Positions 34,046-46,086 of a stretch of 64,000 nt of DNA are shown piece by piece. The notes beneath the pieces are model-generated. The model worked only from the letters and a program-made list of their open reading frames with translations. It was not told the origin of the DNA and ran no database searches. A program made the position numbers and the translations under genes. The stretch lies in assembly GCA_015227615.1 (NCBI GenBank), contig JAALGZ010000012.1:682001-746000 (forward strand), written 5' to 3'. Source of the stretch: Labyrinthula sp. Ha. Its lineage: Eukaryota; Sar; Bigyra; Labyrinthulida; Labyrinthulaceae. Position 1 is the first letter of the stretch. Every line of letters starts with the position of its first letter.

Positions 34046-37000
34046 AACTTTTAGCAAATGCTACCCCTAATCACTAGGTTAAAATACTCATCCTATTTAT
34101 GTGGTTTAAGAAAAAAAACTTCTTTATAATAGGGAGCCTTGACTATATTTATGAGATTTACTAAAACCCAGATATTGTAATTAAAGCTTAACTCATAGCT
34201 TATTACGATATGTCATTAACGGCTATAGATGGCAAGTGGCTCCAATGTTGGCATTAATACAGGTGCATACTAAAGCGATTTGTACAGAAGTGCATCAAGC
34301 AATATGCACACAGCGTCTCTATAGGAGAGAGACAGTCTAGTTTGCATAGAAACAAGCTATCAAATTGAATGTAAGCATTCTACAAGAAAGTAAAAGTACC
34401 ATATGATACTCTCAGCTGAGGCTGAGCTCATTTTCAAAAGCTTGGACTAAGCTTTGCTGAAAATGATTGAATTGTAGGTTCATTGGGTAAGATCTGACTT
34501 GCTTCCTATTTTGGCTTAGAAGTATGCTTTAGAATACAAATCATTCTGTGGGAATTATGGGAAAAACTAACTTTTATTGCGCATCTGTTTTATCTTCTTG
34601 CCATGTGCAAACTATTTGTTCACATAGTTTACTGGAAAGTAAGCAATATTAAGGGCTTGTGCCTCAATCTCGGGTGCTGTCATTTTGTTCCATATTATAA
34701 TCTTTGCAATAATTATGTTATGATCCCATCTTCTACCTGATTTTCTCCTCGGAATATATCGCATCGCCATAAACATTAGATGAATTTATACAGAATGCCT
34801 ATTTTCAATCTCGGAAAGCCGCCATTCACCTTTCTTATGACAAAATCTGGAATGGTAAGTTTCCTAGGAAGTACTTAATTGTTACGTTCATAACCCTAGT
34901 TTTTTAGAGTACAAAACTAATCAAAGTGCATACAAATAAATATTGACAAAATCAAGACATTTCGAACTGGGTTACACTCTTCTGCTAAAGTATTTCTGAG
35001 AATGAAAGTGCCTGTTTTCGACCCCTCATGAAGTTTAGCCGTGATACCAGCAGAGAGCTACACAGAAAAGGTGGAAAGAAGTGAAAAAAAGTATGGTTTC
35101 TTTAGTTTAGTACGTTTCATTCTATTTTTTGTAGAGTTGTATACTTATTAGGGTTGTGCCCCGTAGGTATCTACTTCTTAGGCCAGTTGTAATATGTAGG
35201 TTTATAATGGGGCAATCTAATTTTATGTTCAAATACGGTATCAGATTGCCAAATATAGATGTAGTTAGAATCCAATATATTTATTTAATAAGGGATAAGA
35301 ATAAAGAACCAAATTTTCAACCTTACTGCTGTTAAAAACCAACGCGAAGAAGCTCAACTATAAGCCAATGAATAGTGTCTTACAAGAGATTCTAAAACAC
35401 TGAGACAAAGCATCATTATTCCAGCCTTATTAAATGAAGATAGTCGGTATATTTTATTTAAAGCGAGTTTGGATTTAACGTGGAATATTGAAAGGAGCAA
35501 GACTACTGGTACATAGCAGGTTGTAATGGAACACATTTTCTAGAATGTCTTAACAGTGTATCGTTATTAGACATATGGAAGGGATAAACATACACTACAT
35601 TTCCAAAGAGCTGTTAGACTCTTACGGAAAATGGATTAAATTTAATTAGGTGTAGTAAAACTTGAAACGAGTAGACAGTATAGTACGTAATAAAGAAATG
35701 TTCATCAATCAAATCTAGCGCAACCCGATTCTATATTCTAACTGCTTAACTAGCATTACCTCTGCTGTACTGCACATTGGCATTAGTAGAGATATCAAAT
35801 ATCATAAATGGGTTCTATCAGTTCTATAATATCGGAAAAGGTACTAGCGTCAATGTTTTTTGTATAGGCATAAAACCGTGGAGTGCAATCATTTCAGCAT
35901 GCGTAGAATAAAGACTGCAGGCCTGTATGCTTTAGCTATATGTTAAATGTTGCTCGATTATATTTATCCGTACGCCCAGTAACTCTCCATTCTAGTCGTC
36001 CAGATACAAAGTTTATTCACAAATAAACACATTCAAATTTATTATGTTTTCTTAGACCTTATCGCTCTTGTGCTTAGGCGACTAAAGCTGATTGCTTTAT
36101 TAATGAATGGACAGCATCATCTGCTTCACTACATCTTTTGGTCTAAGCTAGTTTAATCACATTAACTTCACAGATGTAGAACCAATATATACAATTTCAC
36201 TCATGATTAACTTCAGCTCTTCTTCCTCTTATCATGTGCTCGGTAAAATCTTACTTTACAAATATGTGAGTCCCCTTCATAGTTAAAGATAAGCCTATAA
36301 TATCATAGTTTTCTCTCTATTTGTTTAATTTTGCGTTACTGATTTCGAATTAATATTTATATATTTTTATTAGAGTCCTAAGTATAATTATTCAAAGATA
36401 TTTGCCTAAATACTTAGTTAAGAAAGTTATGATTCGAATAGCTGTATATAAGGTAATAGTAAGGAAATCATTAACTACCTGGTATAACTTTAAGGACAAG
36501 GTTATGTACAAGTTGCATCTGTATATTCGTCATGTTTTCAATTCTGGCTAGCTCTAAAACAATTCACAATATTAAGGCAGAAACGACCAGGTGAATAATA
36601 CAGTATTATCATGAATGTCATTGGCTTGGGCATAAGGAGGTCAATATCTGGACACTCTATATCTTCTTATGCTGTTTGCTGAATTTGAAAGGCTAAACTA
36701 AAAATATTTTGTGATTTTGAGTTTTTATGGCCTAGCAAGATTTTTTTATATCTTTGTACGGGTTTATATATTAATTGGATACTATCTGCGCCATAACAAC
36801 CCAAGTATTCGTTTGTTTGCTTCTGGTTGGGTTGAGTTTGAATTGATCTCTTGATATGTTAAGGAGTTAAAACAAAAGTAAGATAAATTATAATTGCATT
36901 CTAGCTCTAAGTCCAGAAAGAGTAGCACTGTGAGTGACTATATGAGGCTTTTCTGTTCATAAAGTGGTTTCTTAGTGTAAGTATATCTCTAATATTACCC

Positions 37001-37170
37001 ACAATATCAACATTGGAGATAAGAACTGAAGCTGTTACTCAAGAAATAAATCCACGACAGGCTTATTAAGAAGTCTTGAATACTAAATATGTTTTCTATG
37101 ATGTATGGCAAGTTTCGAATGTACCTCTAGTTACTTATATGATGTTTATGTTTCAGAATATATGGAATTT

Positions 37171-37180
37171 CCCCCCCCCC
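37171..37180 (+). repeat. C10 tract
   Basis: Ten consecutive C within AT-rich DNA, similar to the C run at 16549-16558. Confidence 0.9.
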
Positions 37181-39020
37181 GCTTTTCTGAAATTTTGTAG
37201 TATTCTTGGATTGTTTCGTTACCATATTTAAAATATAAAGTTGATAAATCTATTTAGAATGACAAGTTCCAAAGCTTAGAACAATAACTTGTTCTTAGCA
37301 CGAAAGAAATTTTTTAGTTTTATTTTCAAGAAAAACAATTGAAACGTTATTAGATATTTCATTATAGAGTACCATACAATTAAGGATATCATAGAAAGCA
37401 TATATTTCAATTACTGTTTGAGACGTTGGCTTAGGTACACACAAATTATGGGAAGCTGTTAATATTGAGCGATCTTTCCTCTACACCATAGCAATACCCC
37501 GCTTATGTTTGAAACGCGAAGAAAAACTTGAATTATTCGTGATAAGGAACAATAACAATATTGTTGTATGGATTGTTATACAGTTTGCAAAAATTGATAA
37601 ATCTATTTTGGGTATTCATTACCGTGGTAATTTGAAGTGTCTACACTATGACTATTCGCTTTGCTTTAGTGTGTATTTCTTGTTCCTGGTAGCTGAGGAT
37701 ATTGTAGATCCCAAGCTTTGTGTACTTCAAAGTCATCTTTCTATGCGTTGCGAAATAGGAAATGAATCATTAAAATAGAAGCTTTTAAAATACTACGAAT
37801 ATAATACTTATGATAGTTCTAAAAGGACACTTTCTAGAGGTAGCCTGTGTTTATTTGGAATAAACAAAGAAGTTCTTAGCTCAAAGTGTGTTTATAGAAC
37901 AATCTCGGATCGTAGCTTAAGCTCATTAAGAGCAACCAAAGTAAATGCTTGGGCTAATTATGGTAAATTAAGGTAAAGCCTAAAATTATGTAACTCTCAA
38001 TTGTTCAAAATTAAGCGAAGATACAGCAACGTGATGTATTTGATATGCTGTTAATGACATGCTTCCTAACCAAAACTTTTTATCAGAATCCTTGGTGATA
38101 TTGACAAATATTAAAAGAGATCTACTTTAAAATCTTATATACGGGTATTACTTCCCGTTTCGCCAGGATTCTGTAATAGTGCTGATACGTTTCCCCTTCT
38201 CTCAATGGGTAAATATTCACGAACCTCCTCTCGCATTATACATGTACTTGAACTAGCTGGTAAATGATGGACAGTGCAAAAACATCTAAGGCAAATTTTT
38301 CAATATAGGGAGATTTTTTTGCCACCATGTAATGTAAGCATCTAGAATCACTGTTGCACATGATAGCTATTTATTGCTCAGAAGCTTAGAAATACAGTTG
38401 CAAGGAATATGAGATTAGTAAGATTACACTCGTCAAGAAGAACTATTTGATTATGAAATTAGGTTAAGAGTTTTATTCTTTTGGAATTCTTGTTTTACAT
38501 GTTAAGTCTTTTGAACTAGCAATGGGCTATTAGAAAAGCTCATTACTCCATAGATTCTCGTTCAAGTTGTGAGTATGAGAAAGATGTTCTAGATCTTCAA
38601 TACAAAAAAATGATTCTGAGCTTATTGTGATTATCATTAATACCTTGGATCATATTATACTGTGTCTAAATTGTATATAATTAACATTATCATGCCATAC
38701 CTTAATGGGAGAGTTTTTTTACCCATTTTGTCAAGGCCGTATGCCTGGTTAATGTTAACCAACAATTGTGAATAATCATCTGAACTAGTGAGAGAAAGAG
38801 ACAAATATCCCTATATAAAAACTTAATTTAGATCTCTCATCGATAAGCTGACACTAAATTAAGCCTGGCATATAGTTGAGACTACGGAATTCTGAGGCCT
38901 TCCGGATGAAACTGAACAAAGTATAGGTTTCCTTAAAGAATTTCGAGGGCGAATTACTGTATACATCTAGTTTCAATATCAATATTCAAATTGCCTGGTC
39001 TTCTTCTATAAGTGGGAAGA

Positions 39021-40637
39021 ATGCCTAAGAACCAATATGGACAGAACAAACTATTCATGACATCTAAAGATATAAAGGGTATTTCAGAATCCAAGTTAGA
39101 AAAAAATTCATATGAACGTCTACCATTTTACTGTTGCAGTCTTACATTTCAGCCTTTCACGACACCTGTAACAACTAAGGATGGATTTGTTTACGAACTT
39201 CAGCATCTATTACCCTACCTCAAGAAGTTTAAGAAAGAACCAAGTACCGGAAATTCACTATCTTTTGAAAATCTAATATATCTAACATACCACAAAAATT
39301 CTGAGCAAAAATTTCATGACCCTGTCACATTTAAGCCGTTTACAAACAAATCTCATATCGTTTGTTGCGCAGTTAACGGTCAAAAGAAAACGGCTAATGT
39401 TTATCATTATGATACGGTTAAGCGTTTAAATATTGACAAAAACAGTTTTAGAGATCTTCTGTCAGGAAAGGAGTTTTCTAAAGATGATATAATTGAGTTG
39501 CAGGGACCAAATAGAAAAAATGTAACTGAATATAAAGACTTGAAACTAGAAAAAGCAGTTCCTATATTAGGAAACAAAAAAATAAAGTTGGATTTTTCAT
39601 CTCGAAAGATTCTGCAGAAGGCAGATGAAGCAGCTCAGGAAAATGAAAGAAAAGCTCAGTTGATCTTCCAGCCAAGAGATCTTGCTGTTCTGAACAACAA
39701 AGAACTACTTGATTTGAAAGTGAGCAATCAGAAAAGATGGAAGCAACTGAGAGAACTTAACAAATCAGGGTTTTGCAACATGAAAACAAGTATAGGAGAT
39801 ATTAAAATTGAGTTATTCTTCGCAAAAGCACCTATGGCATGTGAAAATTTCTTGACTTTAGCTTCAGAAGGATATTTCAACAAAACAAGGCTAGAGTCTT
39901 TTTTTACCTCGAACTATTCTACACTGTTCAAAGGAAAAGGATTCAACTGTGATTATTTGCACTTCAAGCATCCAGAAGATGATTATCATTCAATATACAG
40001 AAATCGTCAAAATCCTGAGGGTTTCTTTAAAGAAGAAATCAACAGTTTTCCAGAAGAAACTTTTATGGATGTTGAAAATGGAAAGGAGGAAAATGAAACT
40101 AATAAGAATATTATCAGAGGTATGATTGGATATTGTTCTGGTGCAGATGAAAACATTCAAACGAATGTCAAGAACAAGAATGCGTCAAAGTTTTTTCTTG
40201 TATTGAATAATGATGCAGCACATGAAACATACTTTGAGACAAAAAGATTAATCGAAAGATACAGAACTGTTTTCGCTCGAGTAGTTGATGGTTTTTTTAC
40301 CCTTGAAGTTATGGAAGGCGAGAACTTGAGTGAAATTGAAATTGAATCGATCACTGTTTTGTTCAATCCTTTGAAAGAATTAAGGGATAAACAAGAACAA
40401 GGAAAAAAGGATGCTAAAAAGGCACAACAAGAGAGCTTATCAAAGAGAAAGGAGGCTTCTGATCGAAGAAAAGATGAAAAAAAACGTGAGAAAATGAAAA
40501 AGAGGGCACAAGAAAAAGGTTTAAACATTGGAATATATTTCAAAAAATCTAAGAGCTCAAGGGAAAAAGTAAATCCCAGCAACTCCAGCAAGAAAAAAAC
40601 TCCTGTGCAGCCTCAATGGACCTTTGATTCATGGTGA
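39021..40637 (+). CDS. PPIL2: PPIL2, U-box/cyclophilin-like spliceosome protein
   Basis: A 538-residue protein matching PPIL2 (CYC4/Cyp60), a nuclear protein associated with spliceosomes and with U-box ubiquitin-ligase potential. The start at 39021 (MPKNQYGQNKLFMTSKD) aligns with the family N-terminus; a GTG three codons earlier is not used. Residues about 35-110 form the U-box region: RLPFYCCSLTFQPFTTPV, DGFVYELQHLLPYLKKF, then HDPVTFKPFTNKSHIV and NIDKNSFRDLLSGKEFSKDD. The cyclophilin-like domain starts at about residue 250 (MKTSIGDIKIELFFAKAPMACENF). It is degenerate: the FHR...Q-G-G-D active-site block is replaced by a divergent stretch with long inserts, so isomerase activity is doubtful. 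A K/E-rich coil and the family-type ending FDSW close it. It converges with the next gene, 7 bp apart. Confidence 0.93.
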   Translation: MPKNQYGQNKLFMTSKDIKGISESKLEKNSYERLPFYCCSLTFQPFTTPVTTKDGFVYELQHLLPYLKKFKKEPSTGNSLSFENLIYLTYHKNSEQKFHDPVTFKPFTNKSHIVCCAVNGQKKTANVYHYDTVKRLNIDKNSFRDLLSGKEFSKDDIIELQGPNRKNVTEYKDLKLEKAVPILGNKKIKLDFSSRKILQKADEAAQENERKAQLIFQPRDLAVLNNKELLDLKVSNQKRWKQLRELNKSGFCNMKTSIGDIKIELFFAKAPMACENFLTLASEGYFNKTRLESFFTSNYSTLFKGKGFNCDYLHFKHPEDDYHSIYRNRQNPEGFFKEEINSFPEETFMDVENGKEENETNKNIIRGMIGYCSGADENIQTNVKNKNASKFFLVLNNDAAHETYFETKRLIERYRTVFARVVDGFFTLEVMEGENLSEIEIESITVLFNPLKELRDKQEQGKKDAKKAQQESLSKRKEASDRRKDEKKREKMKKRAQEKGLNIGIYFKKSKSSREKVNPSNSSKKKTPVQPQWTFDSW

Positions 40638-40644
40638 ATCTTCG

Positions 40645-41460
40645 CTATGTATTGCTTTGTGTTCTAGATCTTGCCGAATGACTTACAATGGAATCTACAA
40701 GACTGCGCACACTCGCTTGTGTTCTACTTAACCTGCTGTCCAAGCTAATCCTACTCCGACTCGCGCGCAAACTTTCCGCTAGCTCAGCGCTTGGTATAAT
40801 CTCAGCATCTTCCATAGCATTCATTTCTTCACTCATTGAATCCAGCAGCTTATGCAGCTTATAGGCAACATATGAGCAAAAGAACAACATAAATACAAAA
40901 GTATATTCAAGGTAAACATACGTTTCAAAGCAACTATCACCTGGGAAGCATTCAGGAAAAGATGATTGCGGATTATTATAGAAGCCATTTAATAATCCAA
41001 CTGAGACTGTAAAGGCAATGTAAAACCCAGCTACGAAACTTAAATAAAAGAAGAAGCTCAAAGAGCCGTCACTTTTTTTGACAAAGGAATACATTCCTAA
41101 AAAAGGTGTTATAGATGCAACAAAAAGCTCTGCAATAAGATTTACTACGTCTTCTACAGAGACAGCAGCCTTGACCAATTCGTAATCATCGAAGTTAGAA
41201 CTGTCCTCTAAATCATCCTGATCACCGCCATCTAAAGGGAAGTACGCATCGACAAGGGTTGAGTTTATTTGAAGGGAGACGCCTAAGGGGCTTAGAGTCG
41301 AAATCAAATAAAATTTTCGAATAACTACTAGTGAAAGAAGGAGGAAAGAGGAAATGCCAAGTAAGTAGTGCAGCACTTTCGTCCAGGTGTGCTCGTACCG
41401 GGTTTTTAGGGGGGCTGCAACTTCAAGAGGCATTTGCCTTGCTACAAGTGTATCGTTCAT
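40645..41460 (-). CDS. Four-helix membrane protein, 271 residues
   Basis: Unrecognised integral membrane protein. Four hydrophobic segments are visible: about 31-52 (LLGISSFLLLSLVVIRKFYL), 103-125 (NLIAELFVASITPFLGMYSF), 135-158 (FFFYLSFVAGFYIAFTVSVG) and 181-203 (YLEYTFVFMLFFCSYVAYKL). An acidic loop (GGDQDDLEDSSNFDDYE) lies between helices 1 and 2, and a cysteine pair (FPECFPGDSCFE) between 3 and 4 may form a disulfide. The C-terminal 65 residues are soluble and rich in S and R, ending SHSARSRTQSNT, a likely phosphorylated cytosolic tail. The four-pass plan resembles MARVEL or tetraspan-type proteins but no family motif is clear. Its stop lies 7 bp from that of PPIL2. Confidence 0.8.
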   Translation of the reverse strand: MNDTLVARQMPLEVAAPLKTRYEHTWTKVLHYLLGISSFLLLSLVVIRKFYLISTLSPLGVSLQINSTLVDAYFPLDGGDQDDLEDSSNFDDYELVKAAVSVEDVVNLIAELFVASITPFLGMYSFVKKSDGSLSFFFYLSFVAGFYIAFTVSVGLLNGFYNNPQSSFPECFPGDSCFETYVYLEYTFVFMLFFCSYVAYKLHKLLDSMSEEMNAMEDAEIIPSAELAESLRASRSRISLDSRLSRTQASVRSLVDSIVSHSARSRTQSNT

Positions 41461-41842
41461 TTGCGGCTGTTTTACTTTTTAAATTGCTTGTTACTTTTTT
41501 TTGTTTTATTCTCGCCTTTCTGAACTAGTCAGAAAAAACCAATTTCGATTCTTGATCCCTTTTTTTGCCATTTTTGCACTGGTTCTTTCTGTGCACAATT
41601 TCCATAGCAGATTAATATTGCGATAAAATTGTAGTTAAGTGTTCCATGTTAGAACTGGAGATTTATTGCAAGAATATAACTTAAGTAATACTTCGTTTAA
41701 TAGTTAATTTCAAAACGCACTTGATAAAAAATACACAAATCTAACCAAAACGTCTCTATGTGAGTATTATTGTTTATAATTCATAATAAAAGTTTCATAA
41801 CTAATAATGTTTTCGTGGTTCTTTCCAGTTTGACAAAACAAC
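41461..41842. other. Spacer between two minus-strand membrane protein genes
   Basis: 382 bp that must hold the promoter of the gene ending at 40645 and the 3' end of the gene ending at 41843. T-rich on the plus strand (A-rich leader in gene sense). No clear element. Confidence 0.5.
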
Positions 41843-42307
41843 CTATTTCATATATCCTTTTGTTTCGTCGTCACTACTTGCACTTCTACTATCCTGTTGT
41901 TCTTGATAAAACTCGCGTGTCTTTCTCTGTAAAAAATGTCGCACATCCATATCAAGTTGTGTCTCAGGTTTCTGTCTAAGTTTATTCAGTTGACGTTGAT
42001 TATTCTTCTCTTGCTTCTGATTCTTATGGTTTTTCACTGGTTGGGTCGATGCCTTTGTAAAGAGAGTTCCTGCAGGAATATGAATACTAACTCGAACATT
42101 TGTCTGGGAACCACCAGATGTCCATCCTTGAGAGTTACGCCTGTGTAATTCCATTGCATGAAGTGTCAACTGCCTTCGGCTTCTATTAGCTATGTGTTCT
42201 CTTTCCTCAATATGGTTCATCACAAAACAGAAAATAGTGGCACAGCAAAGGGAGATTGTCAGTAAACCAAGGAAAATTGATAAAATAATAAGTTCTGTTT
42301 CTGTCAT
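41843..42307 (-). CDS. Single-pass membrane protein, 154 residues
   Basis: A small protein with a short acidic N-terminus (MTETE), one strong hydrophobic helix (LIILSIFLGLLTISLCCATI, about residues 6-30, with CC that could be acylated) and a long basic, Q/N/K-rich soluble tail ending in an acidic-serine patch (SASSDDETKGYMK). There is no cleavage-type signal sequence, so a type III or signal-anchor topology with the basic tail in the cytosol fits the positive-inside rule. No family recognised. Same direction as the four-helix protein downstream, 382 bp away. A CCAAT-type octamer and palindromes with heat-shock-element form lie upstream. Confidence 0.7.
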   Translation of the reverse strand: MTETELIILSIFLGLLTISLCCATIFCFVMNHIEEREHIANRSRRQLTLHAMELHRRNSQGWTSGGSQTNVRVSIHIPAGTLFTKASTQPVKNHKNQKQEKNNQRQLNKLRQKPETQLDMDVRHFLQRKTREFYQEQQDSRSASSDDETKGYMK

Positions 42308-42455
42308 TTATTAATTTTTCACCAATTATTTTGTGTCCTTATATACTAAATGGAATGTAGAACAGGTTTCTATTTTTAACAATATTGTCAGGAGAAACGC
42401 CTATTAGTCGTTGTTCTTGTATTTTCATTTCATGATATACAGTATTTGACGTATT

Positions 42456-42463
42456 TGATTGGT
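42456..42463 (-). promoter_or_regulatory. CCAAT-type octamer upstream of the 42307 gene
   Basis: TGATTGGT on plus is ACCAATCA in gene orientation, about 150 bp before the ATG, the same octamer as the three copies at 31159-31245. Confidence 0.35.
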
Positions 42464-42588
42464 AGCTGTATTCAATCATATTAGTTTTTACAAAGTGACA
42501 CTGGCGCATGTCGAAAATGCTTGAACCGCGCGATACGTCATTTTGTTTATATATCTCGTTAATTTCTTTGGGGTAGATTAAGCGTCTT

Positions 42589-42679
42589 TATCGAGATAAC
42601 AAAAGCTTCTCGAGAAGGATTTTACCTAAATATTTGTTTTGCGAGATAACGAGAAAGCTCTTCTCCAGAAGCTCTCGTT
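42589..42679. repeat. Palindrome cluster with heat-shock-element form
   Basis: Contains the perfect 12-bp palindrome CTTCTCGAGAAG (42606-42617), an imperfect hairpin AACGAGAAAGCT / AGCTCTCGTT (42648-42659 and 42670-42679), and two direct copies of CGAGATAAC. TTCTCGAGAA and TTCTCCAGAA have the nTTCnnGAAn form of heat-shock elements. It lies 280-370 bp upstream of the gene starting at 42307. Confidence 0.45.
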
Positions 42680-45600
42680 AAGACTCTCTCATTAAACACG
42701 CCTAGGGTAGATATTTGGCTAACCTCAAGGTAGAGTTAGATACTACATATGTTACATGCTTGAAAAACAAGTTATAATTTTTAATCTTCTCTTTGTTAAG
42801 ACTTGATATGTATGATATATACTGAAGGAGGTTTGAAACCAAAGTTGATAAGAACAGAGGTTTTGAGATAGAAGATTTCGAATAAGACAAGAACTGAGAA
42901 AAGAGATAAGGTAGATTCTTGCTTCTTTGGTTACGAGGTTTTATTAAGAATATACTATGGAATGATGCAACAAACAATGATTTCACTTTTAGCTCAATTC
43001 ATATCGTGCTCCCGAGGCTTATTTGACTACCGACTCAAATAACGGAGAAGCAACAGCCGCTTCTCTACCATTGGTCATTTACGAAATTAAATTTCATTAC
43101 ACGTCTCTTAAAGAATAATTTCTTGCCGTCAAACTGGGACTTCTCTCAACAGAACAGTAATATACTCATGAAACAACAATGCTCATAAACCCATGACTTA
43201 ATATATGACTTGTTTTTGTTTTTTGTAGAGTTAGTTACCCGGAGCGAGCCGGTTGCAGAATGGTTTTTCTTCATGGCACCACGTAACTTGCCAGTGATTG
43301 CTAACTGCTTGAAAACCTTCCTAAGGTGCACAAGTTTCCCTCATCAATAATTCTGACAAAATATACATCTATTTCAATAAAGGCAAATGTATATTTATTT
43401 ACCGGAGTTGATTTAGGTAACTCAAGAACATGTTTTGCTAGTACACTAAATTGTTCTTTATTTTTAGTTGAAATATGAAATTAGCACACTTGCTCAATTC
43501 AGGTTATTTGCTCAAGCACTCGAAAGGTTAACAGTTCAGTTAGATTAACCCACACCTAGATTAGCATCTTAAAGAAGTAACCCCTTGTAACACAAGTCTG
43601 AAGCTAGAGCTGTGTTACTATAATCATAAACCAACGGGTCATTACATACTTTTTTTGAGCTCAAAGTTTTTACTAGTTCTCATGAACAAGATATTGTACC
43701 ATGTAAGGGAACATAATTCGGAGTTTCTTCTTGAACATTGATGTACATGTATCCTCTAGCGGAACAATAAAAAAATAATCATTGGTACATTGTGCCACCA
43801 ATACTAAAAAAATATTCAAAACTGATTCATCAACTCAATTTGGTTGAGAAAAAATCTATCAATGTCAGCGCATTGGTTCAAGCAAAATAAAAAATTCAAA
43901 AATTTAAATTTCATGGCAATGCCACATGTTACCCCTAAATTCTACTTTGCGCTTTCTTAACCTTTTCTACCCTAAACTGAATTAATTTGCTATTAATTCT
44001 GATTAAAAGAACTTCTCTTATAGAGAAAGATGTGTGGTATCAGAGATCATTTTGGGTTAATGTTCTCATATATTAAATGTAAGATGTATTAACATATTAA
44101 AACTCATGCAGAATTTGGGAACTTAATGTAAATCTTTGTACATGCTTCTAATTATACCTGTTGTTTTCATACAGGCTCTATAATATTTCCATGCAAAATT
44201 TTTCCATTGAGATTATTGCTCGCAATCATAATCGAACTTAGATGAGCTTGTACTTTTCATAGTTTATTTTGAATTGCCACAGAGAAGTTATTAACGAGGA
44301 CAAAATTTAAAATGGTTCAGGTGATGCTTCAATTCTTTTTTATTCTAAACTAGTTAAACCCTAATTAGCCCCTTCTATAAATAAGAATTTTGCGCTCTTT
44401 TTTTGTGGGATTCAACTACTTAATTTACTTCCTCAATACAGGAACAGATTTTTAAAATTTCATAGCGAAAAAATGACCTAATAAACTCTATCGATACATT
44501 ACTTGAAGAAGCCTTTTATGTCATATACATACAAAGTATTTGTATCCAGTCTTTCTCTAAGTAGGTAACAATGTTTGTTATATCTCTTCGTTGAAAAAAA
44601 TGCAGACATACATTTTGCATGTCTTTTCTTTCTTGGTAGCAAATTCTTAACAACATTTAATTTTGATTTTTGCTTCCTCCTTTGAATAAAATAGTTAAGG
44701 CTCGTCGTGAGTTTACTCAGCGTAGAAAAGGAACTTTTATCATGAGGTAATTAGTGTTGAGACATGCCAGGATCTATGATATTTGTGCCATAATTTGCGG
44801 TTTCTAGCCAAATCCCACGGTGTGTATGGGGAAAACAGTTTCACCTAGAAACTGCGAACTTTCTCATTTATTTTAGCCTGTAACCTACGGGGGCTAGGAA
44901 CCATTGAGAATCTAACGCAGAAATCTTGATCTGTACATCTTTTATTTCCTTTCTGAATGAATATTACATAGTCATAGTAAATAATTCTCTGGAACCAGTT
45001 AAAGGGCAGCGACAAAAGATATTCAAAAGTATTTGTATTAAGGGTCATTTTATTGTTAATACCTTAGAGTGCAATGCAAGTAATAAATTTCAACGACTAG
45101 TTGAGGATATATCAAGCTACTTACATCAAAATAGTTCTGGACAAGGTTATCTAGGATATTGACTTAGCACTACAGATAAATTGTTAGCTAGTAAGACTGT
45201 AGTTAAATTTATAAGCAGTACCTTGTAAAACAAATTATTTAGGTAGGACACGTCCCCACATTGCAAAAAATCTACGCAAGTTTGTGAGGCATCTGATTCG
45301 ACCATAGAGTGTGTGTTACTCCATGAACTAATGCAAGAAAGCTTATAGCTGTAGTGTTACCCTTGAATAATTACTTTCAAAAAATATAGAGGTAAGACAA
45401 AAATATTTGACTGATTGAACCACCCTTCCTGTTAAAGTTTGGTGAACCGAGTAAGTAAACCTTTCGAGAAAACTAGCATGATTTCTTGTATTTATGTTCT
45501 TAACAAGTATATTAGCCAATTCTTGTAACCATCTATATTCCTGTAGTTTGGAGTTCACGTTGTTTAGCTATCATATTGGTATCATATCGGTTCACGAACT

Positions 45601-46086
45601 CCAGTCTACACCAATGAAGCCAAACCTTTGCAGGCTTTAGCTTTTAATTAGAAAGTATAACTGCGGAGATATTATTATATCAGCTATCTGACAGAGAAAA
45701 TTCTCAGAAAATAAATATATTGTAATTTTTAGGTTATACTAAACTGGTCAGTATTAAATTGTGTACCAAGTCGCTTACCTCTTAGAATGAAAGCATCGAA
45801 CCGTTTCCAATTATAACAATTAGAGTAGAAGTAAAACAATCATTTCGCACTTAATCTATTGAGTTGCACTGAAAATCTTTAAGATTGAACCCCATTCAAA
45901 TATTCCTATGAATAAACTACTCGATTCTGATATGGCAATATCAATAACAGTTATTTTCCCAAACTTAGTTTATGTCGTCTTCTCAATACAGATAACTCTA
46001 TCTTTAATAAAAGGGTGCATTACCAAGCATATACAAATTGAAGATATTCGTATTTGTAAACAAGTTTCGGAGATTAACTCGGCAAA

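Larger units (their letters stand above)
31691..39020. other. Intergenic desert before PPIL2
   Basis: About 7.3 kb of AT-rich DNA with only short chance-like open frames. It contains a MITE-like inverted-repeat segment at 33698-33949, the second copy of the AT-rich dispersed repeat at about 33925-34045, and a C10 tract. Around 34200-34500 a few plus-strand fragments (for example ERQSSLHRNKLSN) faintly recall LINE reverse transcriptase, too weak to call. The last 300 bp should hold the PPIL2 promoter; I see no clear motif. Confidence 0.55.
42308..46086. other. Intergenic desert, 3.8 kb
   Basis: It starts with presumed promoter elements of the 42307 gene (CCAAT-type octamer at 42456-42463 and a palindrome cluster at 42589-42679). 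The rest is AT-rich with only short frames; pieces at 43146-43331 (-), 44926-45162 (+) and 45343-45558 (-) have slightly protein-like composition but no recognisable homology. The DsbA-like gene promoter lies at the right end; no motif seen. No RNA genes. Confidence 0.55.

Noticed and set aside
34200-34620. Fragments recalling a second LINE reverse transcriptase
   Set aside because: Only one weak block (ERQSSLHRNKLSN); no endonuclease or YADD-type box in order, so not called.
39012-39020. GTG start for PPIL2
   Set aside because: ATG at 39021 fits the family N-terminus; a GTG start is not expected in a nuclear gene.
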